64,000 bases of DNA from Leuconostoc pseudomesenteroides KCTC 3652 (GCF_014634745.1 NZ_BMBP01000002.1:248001-312000); one strand, 5' to 3'. Shown: positions 7,200-15,697, counted from the stretch's first letter. A program made the numbers and translations. The notes: a model not told the origin generated them from the sequence alone.

Positions 7200-7553
7200 A
7201 TGGCGCTAATTGACAGAGTCAAAGAAGTTTCAAAAAAGAACGGATTATCGTTAACAGAACTTGCAATTAAAGCAGGAATTGGTGAAAAATCAATTTATTC
7301 ATGGAATAAAAGAGAACCCACGGTGGCAACCCTTCAAAAAGTAGCAGATGTACTTAACGTTTCTACTGATTACCTTTTAGGGAGAAGTGACATATTGCAA
7401 TCGAAAAATTCAACCAAAGACCAAACAGTTGATATTTTAGATGACGAAACCATTCTTGCTTTCGATGGTATGGAAATAGAAGAATCTGAAAAAGAGAAGT
7501 TACGTGATTATGCGCGTTATATTATTTCCTTGCGTGAGAAGGAGAATAAATGA
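7200..7553 (+). CDS. CI-like phage repressor (XRE family HTH)
   Basis: 117 residues starting at ATG 7200 (MALIDRVKEVSKKNGL), behind AAGGAG. An upstream ATG at 7128 is rejected because it lies in the promoter and operators. An XRE helix-turn-helix occupies residues 4-60, including LSLTELAIKAGIGEKSIYSW and ending VLNVSTDYLLGR. The short C-terminal part is acidic and lacks the LexA-like Ser/Lys peptidase domain of long CI repressors. Inactivation therefore probably depends on the ImmA-type peptidase encoded next, with which it overlaps by ATGA. It should bind the three 18-bp sites between it and the Cro-like gene. Confidence 0.88.
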   Translation: MALIDRVKEVSKKNGLSLTELAIKAGIGEKSIYSWNKREPTVATLQKVADVLNVSTDYLLGRSDILQSKNSTKDQTVDILDDETILAFDGMEIEESEKEKLRDYARYIISLREKENK

Positions 7554-7984
7554 CAGAATTTTACAATTACAGTGAGCAACTATATCCTGAAATAGTTCAA
7601 AATGTTGAATCAATAGCTCGTAAAAACAACGTAATTGTTATACTAGCCGACAATTTACTTTCTCACGTTCCCGATACAGCTTTAGTAAAAAGTCGTGCCA
7701 TCATAATGAATGCTAATTTTGATATCGGGGTTGATTATTGTTATCGACTTTCTCACGAATTAAGTCATATATTATATGGCGATCATGAAGCACAAGCTGT
7801 ATATCAATTTAGCGAGTTTGGGAAACGTGGTGAGGAATTGCTTGCTCATAGAAACGCTATCAAAATGTTAATGTCTATTGAAATGCCAACAACCGTTAAC
7901 GGTTTTATGGAATATTATCGTATTCCCTCTTGGCTTGAACACTATGCAAATGAAACATTTAAGTCTCTTAGTGTTGTAGAATAG
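7550..7984 (+). CDS. ImmA/IrrE-family metallopeptidase
   Basis: 144 residues with the zinc-peptidase signature HELSH (about residues 70-74, in YRLSHELSHILYGDH) and a downstream Glu in the conserved helix. ImmA-type proteins cleave XRE repressors after DNA damage or other signals; in ICEBs1 this frees the element from repression. The gene is translationally coupled to the repressor (ATGA), as is typical of such repressor-antirepressor pairs. The protein is rather small, so it carries only the peptidase domain. Confidence 0.88.
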   Translation: MTEFYNYSEQLYPEIVQNVESIARKNNVIVILADNLLSHVPDTALVKSRAIIMNANFDIGVDYCYRLSHELSHILYGDHEAQAVYQFSEFGKRGEELLAHRNAIKMLMSIEMPTTVNGFMEYYRIPSWLEHYANETFKSLSVVE

Positions 7985-8040
7985 GTTTATGTGCTAGGCG
8001 TCCACATTAAAAAGCTTTTGAGATTGGGAGATCAAGAAAT

Positions 8041-8733
8041 ATGAGTAATGCCATGATGTTTTTATGGTTGATATTAAGCGTAGCGTTCTGGGTAACGTTG
8101 ATAATTCTAATACTTAATAAGTTTAGAAAAAAAGAATCAAAATTCACGTGGAAGACACCGTTGGTGCTTTTTATAGCCGGTTGTGTGTCATTGATTGTTG
8201 GCGTCAGTTCCATGCCTCAAACAAACAATAGAGATACGAGTGCTGATAGCTCTATCAGCGACGATAAATCAAGTAGTAAAAAATCTTCATCCGAAAACAG
8301 TGCTGAATCATCATCAAAAGCTGCTGAATCATCGTCAAGAGCTGCCGCTTTATCTTCTAGCGAAGCTGTCGACAAAGACCCAAATTCGTATAAGACGGGT
8401 ATAACCTATGAACAAGTCGCCCGCACACCAGATGACTATGAAGGTAAAAAAGTTCAATTTACGGGTAAGGTTATTCAAGTGATTGAAGATAAATCAGAGA
8501 CACAAATAAGATTAGCTGTTGATGGAGATAGTGACAATATTATTTTAGTGGGCTTTGACCCAGATATTTTGAATGGTTCAAGGGTTTTGGAAGATGATTT
8601 GGTAACAGTTTCAGGAACAAGCGTTGGGACAGTGTCTTACAAATCAACTATGGGTGGTAAAATCACCGTACCTGCAATGGCTGCGAAAATACTTAACGAC
8701 CAAGGAAAAGCAAGTGACGACTACGGTTACTAA
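8041..8733 (+). CDS. Phage membrane protein with Ser-rich linker and OB-fold domain
   Basis: 230 residues: two N-terminal membrane helices (about 5-27 and 40-57), a low-complexity linker of Ser, Ala, Lys and Asp (about 65-112), and a C-terminal OB-fold domain of the tRNA_anti-like type (about 120-215; YEGKKVQFTGKVIQVI is the diagnostic strand pair). GGGAG precedes the ATG. Proteins of this build are common beside CI and integrase in lactococcal and leuconostoc phages and are expressed in lysogens. The exact role is unknown; superinfection exclusion or an effect on the cell surface are candidates. Confidence 0.75.
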   Translation: MSNAMMFLWLILSVAFWVTLIILILNKFRKKESKFTWKTPLVLFIAGCVSLIVGVSSMPQTNNRDTSADSSISDDKSSSKKSSSENSAESSSKAAESSSRAAALSSSEAVDKDPNSYKTGITYEQVARTPDDYEGKKVQFTGKVIQVIEDKSETQIRLAVDGDSDNIILVGFDPDILNGSRVLEDDLVTVSGTSVGTVSYKSTMGGKITVPAMAAKILNDQGKASDDYGY

Positions 8734-8789
8734 TTTCATGCCCGTTTGGGCGTATATAATTGACAATGAAGTCATAAAAATAAGCAAAT

Positions 8790-8850
8790 AAAAAAGCACA
8801 CCCATCCGGCTAAAGACAAGGTGTGCTAAACGTAAACGCACGGGGCGTTC
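8790..8850 (-). ncRNA. Candidate small RNA or leftward terminator upstream of integrase
   Basis: Read leftward, TATAAT (8862-8857) is followed by a short hairpin (AACGC...GCGTT) and then a perfect 8-bp terminator stem, AGCACACC (8827-8820) with GGTGTGCT (8802-8795), and six T. No leftward protein gene exists between integrase and this terminator, so it may end a short RNA of about 60 nt. The -35 is poor. Alternatively it is simply a terminator that blocks leftward read-through into the lysogeny genes. Confidence 0.4.
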
Positions 8851-8873
8851 TATTAGATTATAACAGATATAAG

Positions 8874-8896
8874 CCCCCTTTTTAAAGGAGGTTTTT
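8874..8896 (+). promoter_or_regulatory. Hairpin covering the integrase ribosome site
   Basis: CCCCCTTT (8874-8881) can pair with AAAGGAGG (8884-8891), which is the ribosome site of int, and a run of five T follows. The stem has one mismatch and a tight loop. It could hide the ribosome site or act as a weak terminator and so keep integrase low. Confidence 0.4.
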
Positions 8897-8899
8897 ATT

Positions 8900-9970
8900 A
8901 TGGCTTCAATATATAAACGTGGTAAAACATGGACGGCTAGTGTTTCTGTTCCGGATAACGGAAAATATTTGAAAAAAACTCAATCAGGATTTCAAACAAA
9001 AAAAGCAGCAACTAATTGGGCTAATGAGACAGAGGTTCAAAAACAAAATAGAGAGCTGACTAAGGATAACGCTATATTCGTAGAAGTGTTTGAAGACTGG
9101 TACCATATTTTTAAGGAGCCACAACTTCAAACAGCTACCAAACAATGGTACAGAACTACCCTTTCTTTACTGACAAAAAAATGGGGTAACAAAAAAATGT
9201 CAGAAATTACCTCTAAGGATTTCCAATTACTAATCAATGAATATGGAGCCGAGCACGTAAAATCGTCTGTATCACACATAAAAAATATAACTAGCGCTTT
9301 TATTCGATATGCTATTGACGAAGGACTAATCATCAGAGACTTTACAAGAAACGTTAATACTTATTCGATAGTTAAAAGTAAAGATAAGAGCTTGAAATTT
9401 CTTGAAGAAGATGAAATGAAAAAGCTAATCATTAGAGCAAGTGAAAGCGATGCCGTTACTAGCCACATGATTTTAACTGCTTTGTATTCCGGCTTAAGAT
9501 TTTCAGAGGTCGCCGGTTTAACAAAAGATGACTTTGATTTCAAAAACAACACTGTATCTGTAAACAAATCTTGGCAGATTCACGATCAAGCCTTCAAGGA
9601 AACAAAAACAAAAACATCTAATAGAGAAATCACCATCTCATCAGAATTTATGAATAAAGCTAAAAAATGGACATTTGGGGAGCGGTTTGCTTTTCAAGGG
9701 GAAAATGATACACCGCCCTCTGACAATGCTGCTAATAAGCAATTAAAGCGTTTTCTTGAAAAAGACAATAGCACAGTTATAACATTTCATGGATTAAGAC
9801 ATACACATGCTAGTTTTCTTTTATCAAAAGATATATCAATTCAATACGTATCAGAAAGGCTTGGCCATGCTGATGTAAACATCACGCTCAGCACGTATGC
9901 TCACCTACTAGAAAAGAAGAGACACGAAGAAACAGAAAAAGCTATTAATTTATTCAAAGGACTTATTTAG
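8900..9970 (+). CDS. int: Phage tyrosine integrase
   Basis: 356 residues. It has an N-terminal arm-binding domain (1-50, beginning MASIYKRGKTWTASV), a SAM-like core-binding domain (about 60-150) and a catalytic domain. The catalytic residues are visible: Arg in ALYSGLRFSEVAG, the HGLRH box (HxxR) near 303, the RLGH box, and the Tyr nucleophile in STYAH near residue 332. It recombines phage attP with the host attB. The strong ribosome site may be masked by a hairpin. It is the last phage gene, pointing toward the right attachment junction, as expected. Confidence 0.96.
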   Translation: MASIYKRGKTWTASVSVPDNGKYLKKTQSGFQTKKAATNWANETEVQKQNRELTKDNAIFVEVFEDWYHIFKEPQLQTATKQWYRTTLSLLTKKWGNKKMSEITSKDFQLLINEYGAEHVKSSVSHIKNITSAFIRYAIDEGLIIRDFTRNVNTYSIVKSKDKSLKFLEEDEMKKLIIRASESDAVTSHMILTALYSGLRFSEVAGLTKDDFDFKNNTVSVNKSWQIHDQAFKETKTKTSNREITISSEFMNKAKKWTFGERFAFQGENDTPPSDNAANKQLKRFLEKDNSTVITFHGLRHTHASFLLSKDISIQYVSERLGHADVNITLSTYAHLLEKKRHEETEKAINLFKGLI

Positions 9971-10049
9971 TATTTGCTACAAATTTGCCACAGTGACTCT
10001 TCAAACGTTGATATATCAATTATTTACACTCCCCCTCAACGCATTTTGA

Positions 10050-10084
10050 CCAATTCATCACGTTTGTTGATGAGTTGGTTTTTT
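10050..10084 (+). terminator. Rho-independent terminator
   Basis: CCAATTCATCA (10050-10060) pairs with TGATGAGTTGG (10068-10078), one G-T pair, loop of seven, then six T. It can end int transcripts, or those of the host gene at the attachment site. Confidence 0.85.
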
Positions 10085-10331
10085 ACTTGATTAATACCTG
10101 AGACATGATGATTAATTAAAATTTAGACAAAAAATGACTGAGGAAGTATACACCTCCATTATATAAATGTAATTTCGGTTCAGCTCACATTCCATTATTT
10201 CAGACGTAGTTGTTCTTAAGTATGAACATCACATACATTATCTAGTAATCTTTTTTCCACAACACAGCCCACACAAAGTCAAAATATTCACTGTAACTAC
10301 ATTAAATTACCAACCGAAAAATACTGACTTT

Positions 10332-10340
10332 TGTTATAAT
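10332..10340 (+). promoter_or_regulatory. Extended -10 promoter of the DUF4767 gene
   Basis: TGT followed by TATAAT (10335-10340) makes an extended -10; no good -35 is seen. It is 37 bases before the ATG at 10377. Confidence 0.6.
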
Positions 10341-10376
10341 ATTAGGTGAAAATAAGTCACACCAAGGGAGACCTTT

Positions 10377-11030
10377 ATGAGAGGAAAACACATGCCTAGA
10401 TCGACCAAGTGGCCGGTCTTCGTACTAATCATTATTGCAGTGATTTTAGCCATGATTATATATGGCGCAAGTTCACGCAATCAAACCACCAAAAATCAAA
10501 GAACTGTTAGCCATCAATCTAGCCTTTCTTCAACACGGTCATCATCCATCAAATCGTCCAGTAACCATAGCTCAAATCAATCTACGAGTAGCAGCGATGT
10601 CGCAGTAAAAAGTACCTGGAATGCCACTAAAAACAAGCAATTAAGTGATTTCATGAGCCAATGGCAAACGGAAATGAATCAAACATATACTGGTACCTAT
10701 GATAATCAAAAACCTGATTATTATGGTATTTCATTTCCAACAGCCTTAGAAAATGGTAGACTTAGTGGCCATATCAAGTTTGACAATCAAGATACAACCA
10801 TTGAATGGTCACCAAATGGCAGCAGCAATTCCAAGAATCAAGTCATAGCTGTTGCTGTCGGTCAAACATCATCAGATGGTTATAACAAAATCCTTTACTT
10901 GTTTATCTCTCAAGAAAGCCAACCAAAAGTATACGTTTCACAAACAACAAATGGTGAGGATCTATATTTTACAGAGACAAAAAATACAGCGCTGGAAAAC
11001 GGCTTTAGTCAAATATACACAGGTAACTAA
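10377..11030 (+). CDS. DUF4767 domain protein, membrane-anchored
   Basis: 217 residues: a short basic N-terminus, one membrane helix (about 13-32), a Ser/Asn/Thr-rich extracellular linker (about 36-75), then a domain of about 140 residues. The domain begins WNATKNKQLSDFMSQWQTEM, the signature of DUF4767, a family widespread on the surface of lactobacilli and relatives. Function is unknown. There is no lipobox, so it is an uncleaved membrane anchor rather than a lipoprotein. AAGGGAG precedes the ATG; a second possible start six codons in would not change the topology. Confidence 0.8.
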   Translation: MRGKHMPRSTKWPVFVLIIIAVILAMIIYGASSRNQTTKNQRTVSHQSSLSSTRSSSIKSSSNHSSNQSTSSSDVAVKSTWNATKNKQLSDFMSQWQTEMNQTYTGTYDNQKPDYYGISFPTALENGRLSGHIKFDNQDTTIEWSPNGSSNSKNQVIAVAVGQTSSDGYNKILYLFISQESQPKVYVSQTTNGEDLYFTETKNTALENGFSQIYTGN

Positions 11031-11076
11031 AGCTAATCACCTAACTATATGTCATTAACACAAACAGGAGAACATC

Positions 11077-11331
11077 ATGAGAGCAAAAATAGGTAACAAG
11101 ATGGTCGAGGTTTGGCAGATTTCACATCAGCCTATCTCTGAGAGTTGGGTCCGTCAGAGTTTTGACAAAAAATTATTAAGTTGGCACCAAATTTATCCAG
11201 ACGACCTGTTGGTCAATGCGCCTTGGTCTGTCAGTATCGGTAAAATTGGTGATTATTTGATTAAAGATGGTAATCAAATATCTTTAATCACCCAGCAACA
11301 ATTTGACAAAACATATAGACTAGCTAATTAG
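11077..11331 (+). CDS. Hypothetical protein, 84 aa
   Basis: Unknown 84-residue soluble protein beginning MRAKIGNKMVEVWQ, with an AGGAG site before the ATG and a strong terminator 17 bases after its stop codon. It lies 46 bases after the DUF4767 gene with no separate promoter visible, so the two are probably one transcript. Aromatic residues (Trp x5) are unusually frequent for its size. No family recognised. Confidence 0.65.
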   Translation: MRAKIGNKMVEVWQISHQPISESWVRQSFDKKLLSWHQIYPDDLLVNAPWSVSIGKIGDYLIKDGNQISLITQQQFDKTYRLAN

Positions 11332-11348
11332 ATAATGGCAATATTTCA

Positions 11349-11373
11349 GTCAGCGCTACCGCTGACTTTTTTT
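11349..11373 (+). terminator. Rho-independent terminator
   Basis: GTCAGCG (11349-11355), loop CTAC, CGCTGAC (11360-11366), then seven T. It ends the DUF4767 transcript. Confidence 0.92.
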
Positions 11374-11407
11374 GTATCAAAAATATGTCAAGCTGACTAA
11401 ACCCCTA

Positions 11408-11683
11408 TCAGTGAATTGTTCCTAACCAAAATGGTAACCATAACGAGATATCATCTTTGAAATTTGGTTTCACTAGTTCTGTAAAAAATTGCAAACCTTG
11501 TGGCGACAATTTTTGTTGCAAAGCGAGCGGTCGAAAATTACCAATTAAGCTACGGATTACCAAATCTTCTCGCTCTTTTTCGTCTATCAATTGATGGATT
11601 GCGATGTTGACAAAAACTTGTTCTTCATCATTCAAGGAAAGATGTTGTAACAATTCAGCAAAATTATTTTTTTCTTTTTTCAA
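11408..11683 (-). CDS. Hypothetical protein, 91 aa, TTG start
   Basis: Unknown 91-residue protein. It starts with TTG at 11683, seven bases after GAGGAG, which makes the start convincing. It is predicted to be mostly helical (LLQHLSLNDEEQVFVNIAIH and following), with a short hydrophobic C-terminus (LWLPFWLG). Size and helix content are like those of bacteriocin-immunity proteins, but no immunity motif or bacteriocin gene is present, so I leave the function open. Confidence 0.6.
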   Translation of the reverse strand: MKKEKNNFAELLQHLSLNDEEQVFVNIAIHQLIDEKEREDLVIRSLIGNFRPLALQQKLSPQGLQFFTELVKPNFKDDISLWLPFWLGTIH

Positions 11684-11893
11684 TTTAATACTCCTCTAAT
11701 CATTAATCTTACAATAATACTTATATTTTTTCAAATCAAGACCAAAGTATGGCAATTGATCAGTCTAGGAATGTTTATTTAATATGATTATCTTTTTAAT
11801 TTGCAGGAATTATTGATCATTGATATTTAATAATAGAATGACTGAACTTAAATTTTAATCTAACTGAATCTAGGTATCTCCCCTAACAAACAA

Positions 11894-11920
11894 TAAAAAA
11901 ACAGCGGTTCTGCTGTTTTA
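11894..11920 (-). terminator. Terminator after tRNA-Ser
   Basis: Read leftward: AACAGC, loop AGAACC, GCTGTT, then seven T. It ends the tRNA-Ser transcript. Confidence 0.85.
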
Positions 11921-11946
11921 CTTACCACATATACACTTGTTCGAAA

Positions 11947-12034
11947 GGAGCTAGCGGGATTTGAACCCGCACACCGCCAAAAGCGGCTCGACGGATTTCG
12001 AGTCCGTTGCAGTACCAGATTGTGCCATAGCTCC
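11947..12034 (-). tRNA. tRNA-Ser(CGA)
   Basis: 88-nt class II tRNA. Acceptor GGAGCTA pairs with TAGCTCC; anticodon stem ACGGA/TCCGT encloses loop CTCGAAA, giving anticodon CGA (codon UCG). The long variable arm has stem CCGC-TTTT-GGCGG, and the T-arm is GCGGG-TTCAAAT-CCCGC. CCA is not encoded; the next genomic base, which would be the discriminator, reads T instead of the G normal for tRNA-Ser. It lies 50 bases after typA with no T-rich terminator between them and may be co-transcribed with it. Confidence 0.95.
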
Positions 12035-12084
12035 ATCATGAAGAAGTTAGAACATATTATCTAACCTACTTCGAAAATTTAAAA

Positions 12085-13923
12085 TTACTTTGATGCCTTA
12101 CGACGTTTTGCGGCCTTTTCACGCTCAGCTGTGTTCAAGATAGCTTTACGAATACGAACGTTTTCAGGTGTTACTTCAACATATTCATCATCATTCAAGA
12201 ATTCAAGTGATGCTTCCAAATTCATTGTACGAGGTGTCTTGATTGAAGCAGTTTGATCCTTGTTTGAAGAACGCACGTTTGATTGAGGCTTCAATTTCGT
12301 AACATTGACTGAAATGTCGTTGTCGCGGGCATTCATACCCACAATCATGCCTTCATAAACTTCAACACCGGCACCAACGAACATTTGACCACGGTCTTCA
12401 ACACCCATAATGGCGTAGTTAGAAGTTGCCCCTTGGTTGATCGAGACTAAGGCACCATTTCGGCGTCCTGGCTCCCAGTTGCGCACTACTGGACGATATT
12501 CAGCATAAGTATGGTTAAAGATACCATAGCCTCTTGTTGCTGACATAAACTCTGTTGAGTAACCAATCAAACCACGTGAAGGTGCCATATAGGTCAAACG
12601 TGTTTGACCGTTTCCGACAGACTCCATGTTGACCATTTCACCCTTACGTTGGTTCAATGAGTCAATAACAGTTGATGAGTATTCATCAGGCGTGTCAATT
12701 TGTACAGATTCATAAGGTTCTGATTGAACCCCATCAATATCACGGTAAATAACTTGTGGACGTGATGCTTGCAATTCGAAACCTTCACGACGCATTGTTT
12801 CAATTAAGATGGCCAAATGTAATTCACCACGACCAGATACTAACCAAGCGCCAGCTTGATCAGTGTCTTCCACGCGAAGAGAAACATCAGTGTGCAATTC
12901 GCGACGCAAACGATCTTCAATTTGGCGTGCAGTGACAAACTTTCCTTCTTTACCAGCAAATGGGCTATCATTTTGACGGAAAGTCATTTGCAAAGTTGGC
13001 TCATCGATACGAAGAATTGGCAATGGATCTGGATGAGCAGGATCTGCAACTGTTTCACCCACAGAAATATCTTCCATACCTGACACGGCAATCAAATCAC
13101 CAGCCTTGGCTTCTTCGATGTCAACTTGATCTAAGCCAATGAAACCAGACAGTTTTGTTACGCGGAAGCTCTGCGTCGAACCATCCAACTTCAAAACTTC
13201 AACGTTATCACCAATCTTGATTGTGCCGCGCTTAACACGACCAATTCCAATACGGCCAACGAAGTCGTTATAATCCAACATTGCCACTTGGAATTGAAGT
13301 GGTTCATCAGAATTATCGACTGGCGCAGGAATTGTTGCAAAAACAGCATCAAAGATTGGCTTCATTGTGTGTTCTTGATCTTCAACAACTGGTGATAATG
13401 ATGACGTACCGTTCATAGCTGAAGCAAAGATAACTGGGAAATCCAAATCCTCTTCGTCAGCACCCAATTCAATGAACAAATCCAAAACTTCGTCAACAAC
13501 TTCTTCAGGACGGGCGCCAGGACGGTCAACTTTATTGACAATCACGATGGGTGTCAAGTGTTGTTCAAAAGCTTTTTTCAAAACAAAACGAGTTTGTGGC
13601 ATTGTACCTTCAAAGGCATCAACAACCAACAAAACACCGTCAACCATACCCATGATACGCTCAACTTCACCACCAAAATCCGCGTGACCTGGTGTATCCA
13701 AAATGTTAATTTGCTTGTCACCAACCTTAACGGCTGTGTTCTTTGACAAGATAGTGATACCACGCTCTTTTTCGATATCGTTGGTATCCATGGCACGATC
13801 ACCCAATTCCTTGCGTGAGTCCAAAGTGTCTGATTGTTTCAAAAGCTCGTTAACCAGCGTCGTCTTTCCGTGATCGACGTGGGCAATGATAGCGATGTTA
13901 CGAATGTCTTCGCGATTTGCCAA
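12085..13923 (-). CDS. typA: Translational GTPase TypA/BipA
   Basis: 612 residues, full length for the family. GTPase motifs are intact: HVDHGKTT (G1, near residue 15), the switch-[12 protein letters not shown] (near 77) and NKVD (near 131). EF-G-like domains II, III and V follow, then the TypA-specific C-terminal domain with its basic tail. TypA is a ribosome-associated GTPase needed for assembly and stress or cold adaptation. The start is TTG at 13923, ten bases after GGAG; no ATG gives a better fit. tRNA-Ser lies directly downstream. Confidence 0.97.
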   Translation of the reverse strand: MANREDIRNIAIIAHVDHGKTTLVNELLKQSDTLDSRKELGDRAMDTNDIEKERGITILSKNTAVKVGDKQINILDTPGHADFGGEVERIMGMVDGVLLVVDAFEGTMPQTRFVLKKAFEQHLTPIVIVNKVDRPGARPEEVVDEVLDLFIELGADEEDLDFPVIFASAMNGTSSLSPVVEDQEHTMKPIFDAVFATIPAPVDNSDEPLQFQVAMLDYNDFVGRIGIGRVKRGTIKIGDNVEVLKLDGSTQSFRVTKLSGFIGLDQVDIEEAKAGDLIAVSGMEDISVGETVADPAHPDPLPILRIDEPTLQMTFRQNDSPFAGKEGKFVTARQIEDRLRRELHTDVSLRVEDTDQAGAWLVSGRGELHLAILIETMRREGFELQASRPQVIYRDIDGVQSEPYESVQIDTPDEYSSTVIDSLNQRKGEMVNMESVGNGQTRLTYMAPSRGLIGYSTEFMSATRGYGIFNHTYAEYRPVVRNWEPGRRNGALVSINQGATSNYAIMGVEDRGQMFVGAGVEVYEGMIVGMNARDNDISVNVTKLKPQSNVRSSNKDQTASIKTPRTMNLEASLEFLNDDEYVEVTPENVRIRKAILNTAEREKAAKRRKASK

Positions 13924-13985
13924 TTTTCCAGTGCTCCTTTAATTTAAATGCTACTCACATACAAAAGCTAGGGAATCCGTATTCC

Positions 13986-14771
13986 CTAGCTTTTATGCAA
14001 CTCGACAATGTCGCGATGCGCTCGTTTCGTAGCAACTAATACTATGTTTGATGATAACATATCCAGTGCTTGCCCGTCAATATCTGAGACGATTAAACCC
14101 AAAGTTTTCGCTAAAACTTGGCCTGCAGCAAAATCCCAAGGCATCATTTTTGACGAATAGCCAACAGCTTGTCCCGTAATAACCCGTATAAATGAAGGAC
14201 CAGCGGCACCAATAACACGATATCCTAGAGCAGCTTTAGCAATTTGATCATAGCCAAACATACCATACAGCAATCTGGCGCCACTAAGCAAAACTACGCC
14301 TTCCGCCAAGCTATCATCTCCAGGTTGTTGAATGCGCAACTGATTAGCAAACACGCCAATTTTTGGTCCGCCATGATACACAACATTATCAACCACATCC
14401 AGAATCCAACCTAGCACTGGTTGATTATCCACATATAGGGCTATCATAATGGCAAAATCAGTATGTTCTTTGACAAAATTCATTGTGCCATCAATAGGAT
14501 CTACAAACCAAACATGCCCGTTCATAGCTGTTGGTTTATCGCCGAACCCTTCTTCACTCACAATCTTTGCATTGACATCGAAAGACCTAATAAGCGCGTT
14601 AATTTTTTGTTCATTCGCCTTATCAACATTGGTAACCAAATCACGTTCGTCATGTTTTGTTCCGACCTGTAAATGGTGTCTCATTGCACTGATTGTATCC
14701 TTTTGTAGATCATCAAGCCACAGAAGTACTGTTTGGTCAATATTTTGAATTTCCAACTGACTCATTGTCAT
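13986..14771 (-). CDS. suhB: Inositol monophosphatase family protein
   Basis: 261 residues. Family motifs are present: DLVTNVDKANE near residue 42, IVSEEGFGD near 70 (Glu metal ligand), DPIDGTMNFV near 92 (the Asp-Pro-Ile-Asp-Gly-Thr metal site) and PWDFAAG near 205. These Mg-dependent phosphatases act on inositol monophosphate or related sugar phosphates; the natural substrate in lactic bacteria is uncertain. The start overlaps the yktA stop as ATGA. The pairing yktA-suhB upstream of typA is common in Firmicutes. Confidence 0.92.
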   Translation of the reverse strand: MTMSQLEIQNIDQTVLLWLDDLQKDTISAMRHHLQVGTKHDERDLVTNVDKANEQKINALIRSFDVNAKIVSEEGFGDKPTAMNGHVWFVDPIDGTMNFVKEHTDFAIMIALYVDNQPVLGWILDVVDNVVYHGGPKIGVFANQLRIQQPGDDSLAEGVVLLSGARLLYGMFGYDQIAKAALGYRVIGAAGPSFIRVITGQAVGYSSKMMPWDFAAGQVLAKTLGLIVSDIDGQALDMLSSNIVLVATKRAHRDIVELHKS

Positions 14772-15040
14772 AGTCGCACCCTTTTTTCTGTGCTCGTTTG
14801 TAATAGTTTAGTCACGCGATAAATGCTATGCCCTGTTTGACGTTCAAAATCTTTGTCGAAACGCTTTTGTTCGCTTTTTGCAGGCATAACAACGCGATAT
14901 TTGTTATAGTGTTGTACCAGTTCGTCTCGTGAAACACCGTTTTCGTAAACGCTCAGAATGGCATCAACAAAGTTTGAAACTATCACAATATCTTCAGTTG
15001 TCCAGTTACCATCAATTGGTAAAGTATAATTTTCGCTCAT
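14768..15040 (-). CDS. yktA: UPF0223 family protein (YktA-like)
   Basis: 90 residues, matching the usual length of UPF0223. The conserved start (Tyr-x-Leu-Pro-Ile-Asp-x-x-Trp-Thr-Thr-Glu-Asp) and the helical middle with YRVVMPAKSEQKRFDKDFE are diagnostic. Its function is unknown; the small helical protein is found throughout bacilli and lactobacilli beside an inositol-monophosphatase-family gene. It is coupled to suhB by ATGA. The promoter must lie in the short gap shared with divergent def. Confidence 0.88.
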   Translation of the reverse strand: MSENYTLPIDGNWTTEDIVIVSNFVDAILSVYENGVSRDELVQHYNKYRVVMPAKSEQKRFDKDFERQTGHSIYRVTKLLQTSTEKRVRL

Positions 15041-15095
15041 AATCTTATTTTAACATGTTCAAACGTTTGATATACTAGAATATGAGGTAAAAAAC

Positions 15096-15674
15096 ATGAC
15101 AATCAGATTTACAATGGATAAAATAACGCGAGATGGCGATCCTGTCTTACGTCAGACAGCTAAAGATGTGCCATTCCCGCTGAGTGATGAGACAGCTCAA
15201 CTGGCTAAAGATATGATGACCTATTTGGTTGTTTCTCAAGATGAAACTGAAAATGAAAAATATGGTCTTCGTCCCGGCGTTGGTTTAGCGGCACCACAAG
15301 TTGGTTATTCTTTAAGAATGGCTTCAATTTTGGTCCCATCACTCGATCCACACGACCACCCAGAAGAGCCCTACTTTAAAGGTACGATATTCAATCCAGT
15401 GATTATTTCTGAGTCAGTCAAGCGTGCCGCACTGGACGTTGGTGAAGGCTGCTTATCTGTTGACGAAGACGTACCTGGATTTGTACCACGCGCCGACCGC
15501 ATCACTGTTCGTTATCAAGATGAAGATGGTGAAACACAGACAATTAAGCTGCGCGACTATCCCGCCATTGTCTTCCAACATGAAATTGATCACCTACATG
15601 GTCATCTTTATTATGATCATATTGACATCAAAGCCCCATGGCAAATTGATGATGATACTAAATATATTGAATAG
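15096..15674 (+). CDS. def: Peptide deformylase
   Basis: 192 residues, type II deformylase of Gram-positive bacteria. The three signature motifs are present: GVGLAAPQVG (about 67-76), EGCLSV (about 115-120, metal-binding Cys) and HEIDHLHG (about 158-165, two metal-binding His and the catalytic Glu). It removes the formyl group from nascent proteins. GAGGT stands before the ATG at 15096. The insertion after the first motif (about 85-105) is typical of type II enzymes. It is monocistronic, with a terminator after it. Confidence 0.97.
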   Translation: MTIRFTMDKITRDGDPVLRQTAKDVPFPLSDETAQLAKDMMTYLVVSQDETENEKYGLRPGVGLAAPQVGYSLRMASILVPSLDPHDHPEEPYFKGTIFNPVIISESVKRAALDVGEGCLSVDEDVPGFVPRADRITVRYQDEDGETQTIKLRDYPAIVFQHEIDHLHGHLYYDHIDIKAPWQIDDDTKYIE

Positions 15675-15697
15675 TTATTAAACTTGTTGTTAACTAT

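Larger units (their letters stand above)
1..10049. mobile_element. Prophage, early/lysogeny end (cut by left window edge)
   Basis: The segment carries a tyrosine integrase at its right end, a rightward lysogeny module (repressor, ImmA-type peptidase, membrane protein) and a leftward early block (Cro-like protein, antirepressor, RecT, replisome organizer, HNH nuclease, RusA-like start). This is the standard layout of a temperate siphophage of lactic acid bacteria. The right boundary is placed just before the terminator hairpin at 10050, because the first chromosome-type genes follow it; the attachment core itself cannot be defined because the other junction is outside the window. Late genes, if present, lie to the left. 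Confidence 0.9.
9971..10376. other. Intergenic prophage-chromosome junction region
   Basis: 406 bases without a convincing gene. The first 80 should contain the attachment site, since integrase ends at 9970 and the terminator at 10050 probably belongs to the interrupted host locus. The palindrome TTGATATATCAA (10008-10019) is a possible core or arm site. No tRNA 3' end is recognisable here. From 10086 to 10330 the DNA is AT-rich and I see nothing further until the promoter of the DUF4767 gene. Confidence 0.5.

Noticed and set aside
8221-8370. Repeated Ser-codon stretches in 8041-8733 and 10377-11030 considered as DNA repeats or recombination sites
   Set aside because: The repetition follows from low-complexity Ser/Ala linkers of two membrane-anchored proteins; the nucleotide units are irregular.
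9830-10021. Direct repeat GATATATCAATT at 9830-9841 and 10010-10021, considered as an attachment-site core
   Set aside because: One copy is inside the integrase coding region; attL and attR should flank the prophage, and the other end is outside the window. A 12-base AT-rich match here is likely chance.
11408-11683. Bacteriocin-immunity assignment for the 91-aa helical protein
   Set aside because: Only size and helix content fit; no immunity-family motif and no bacteriocin precursor gene nearby.
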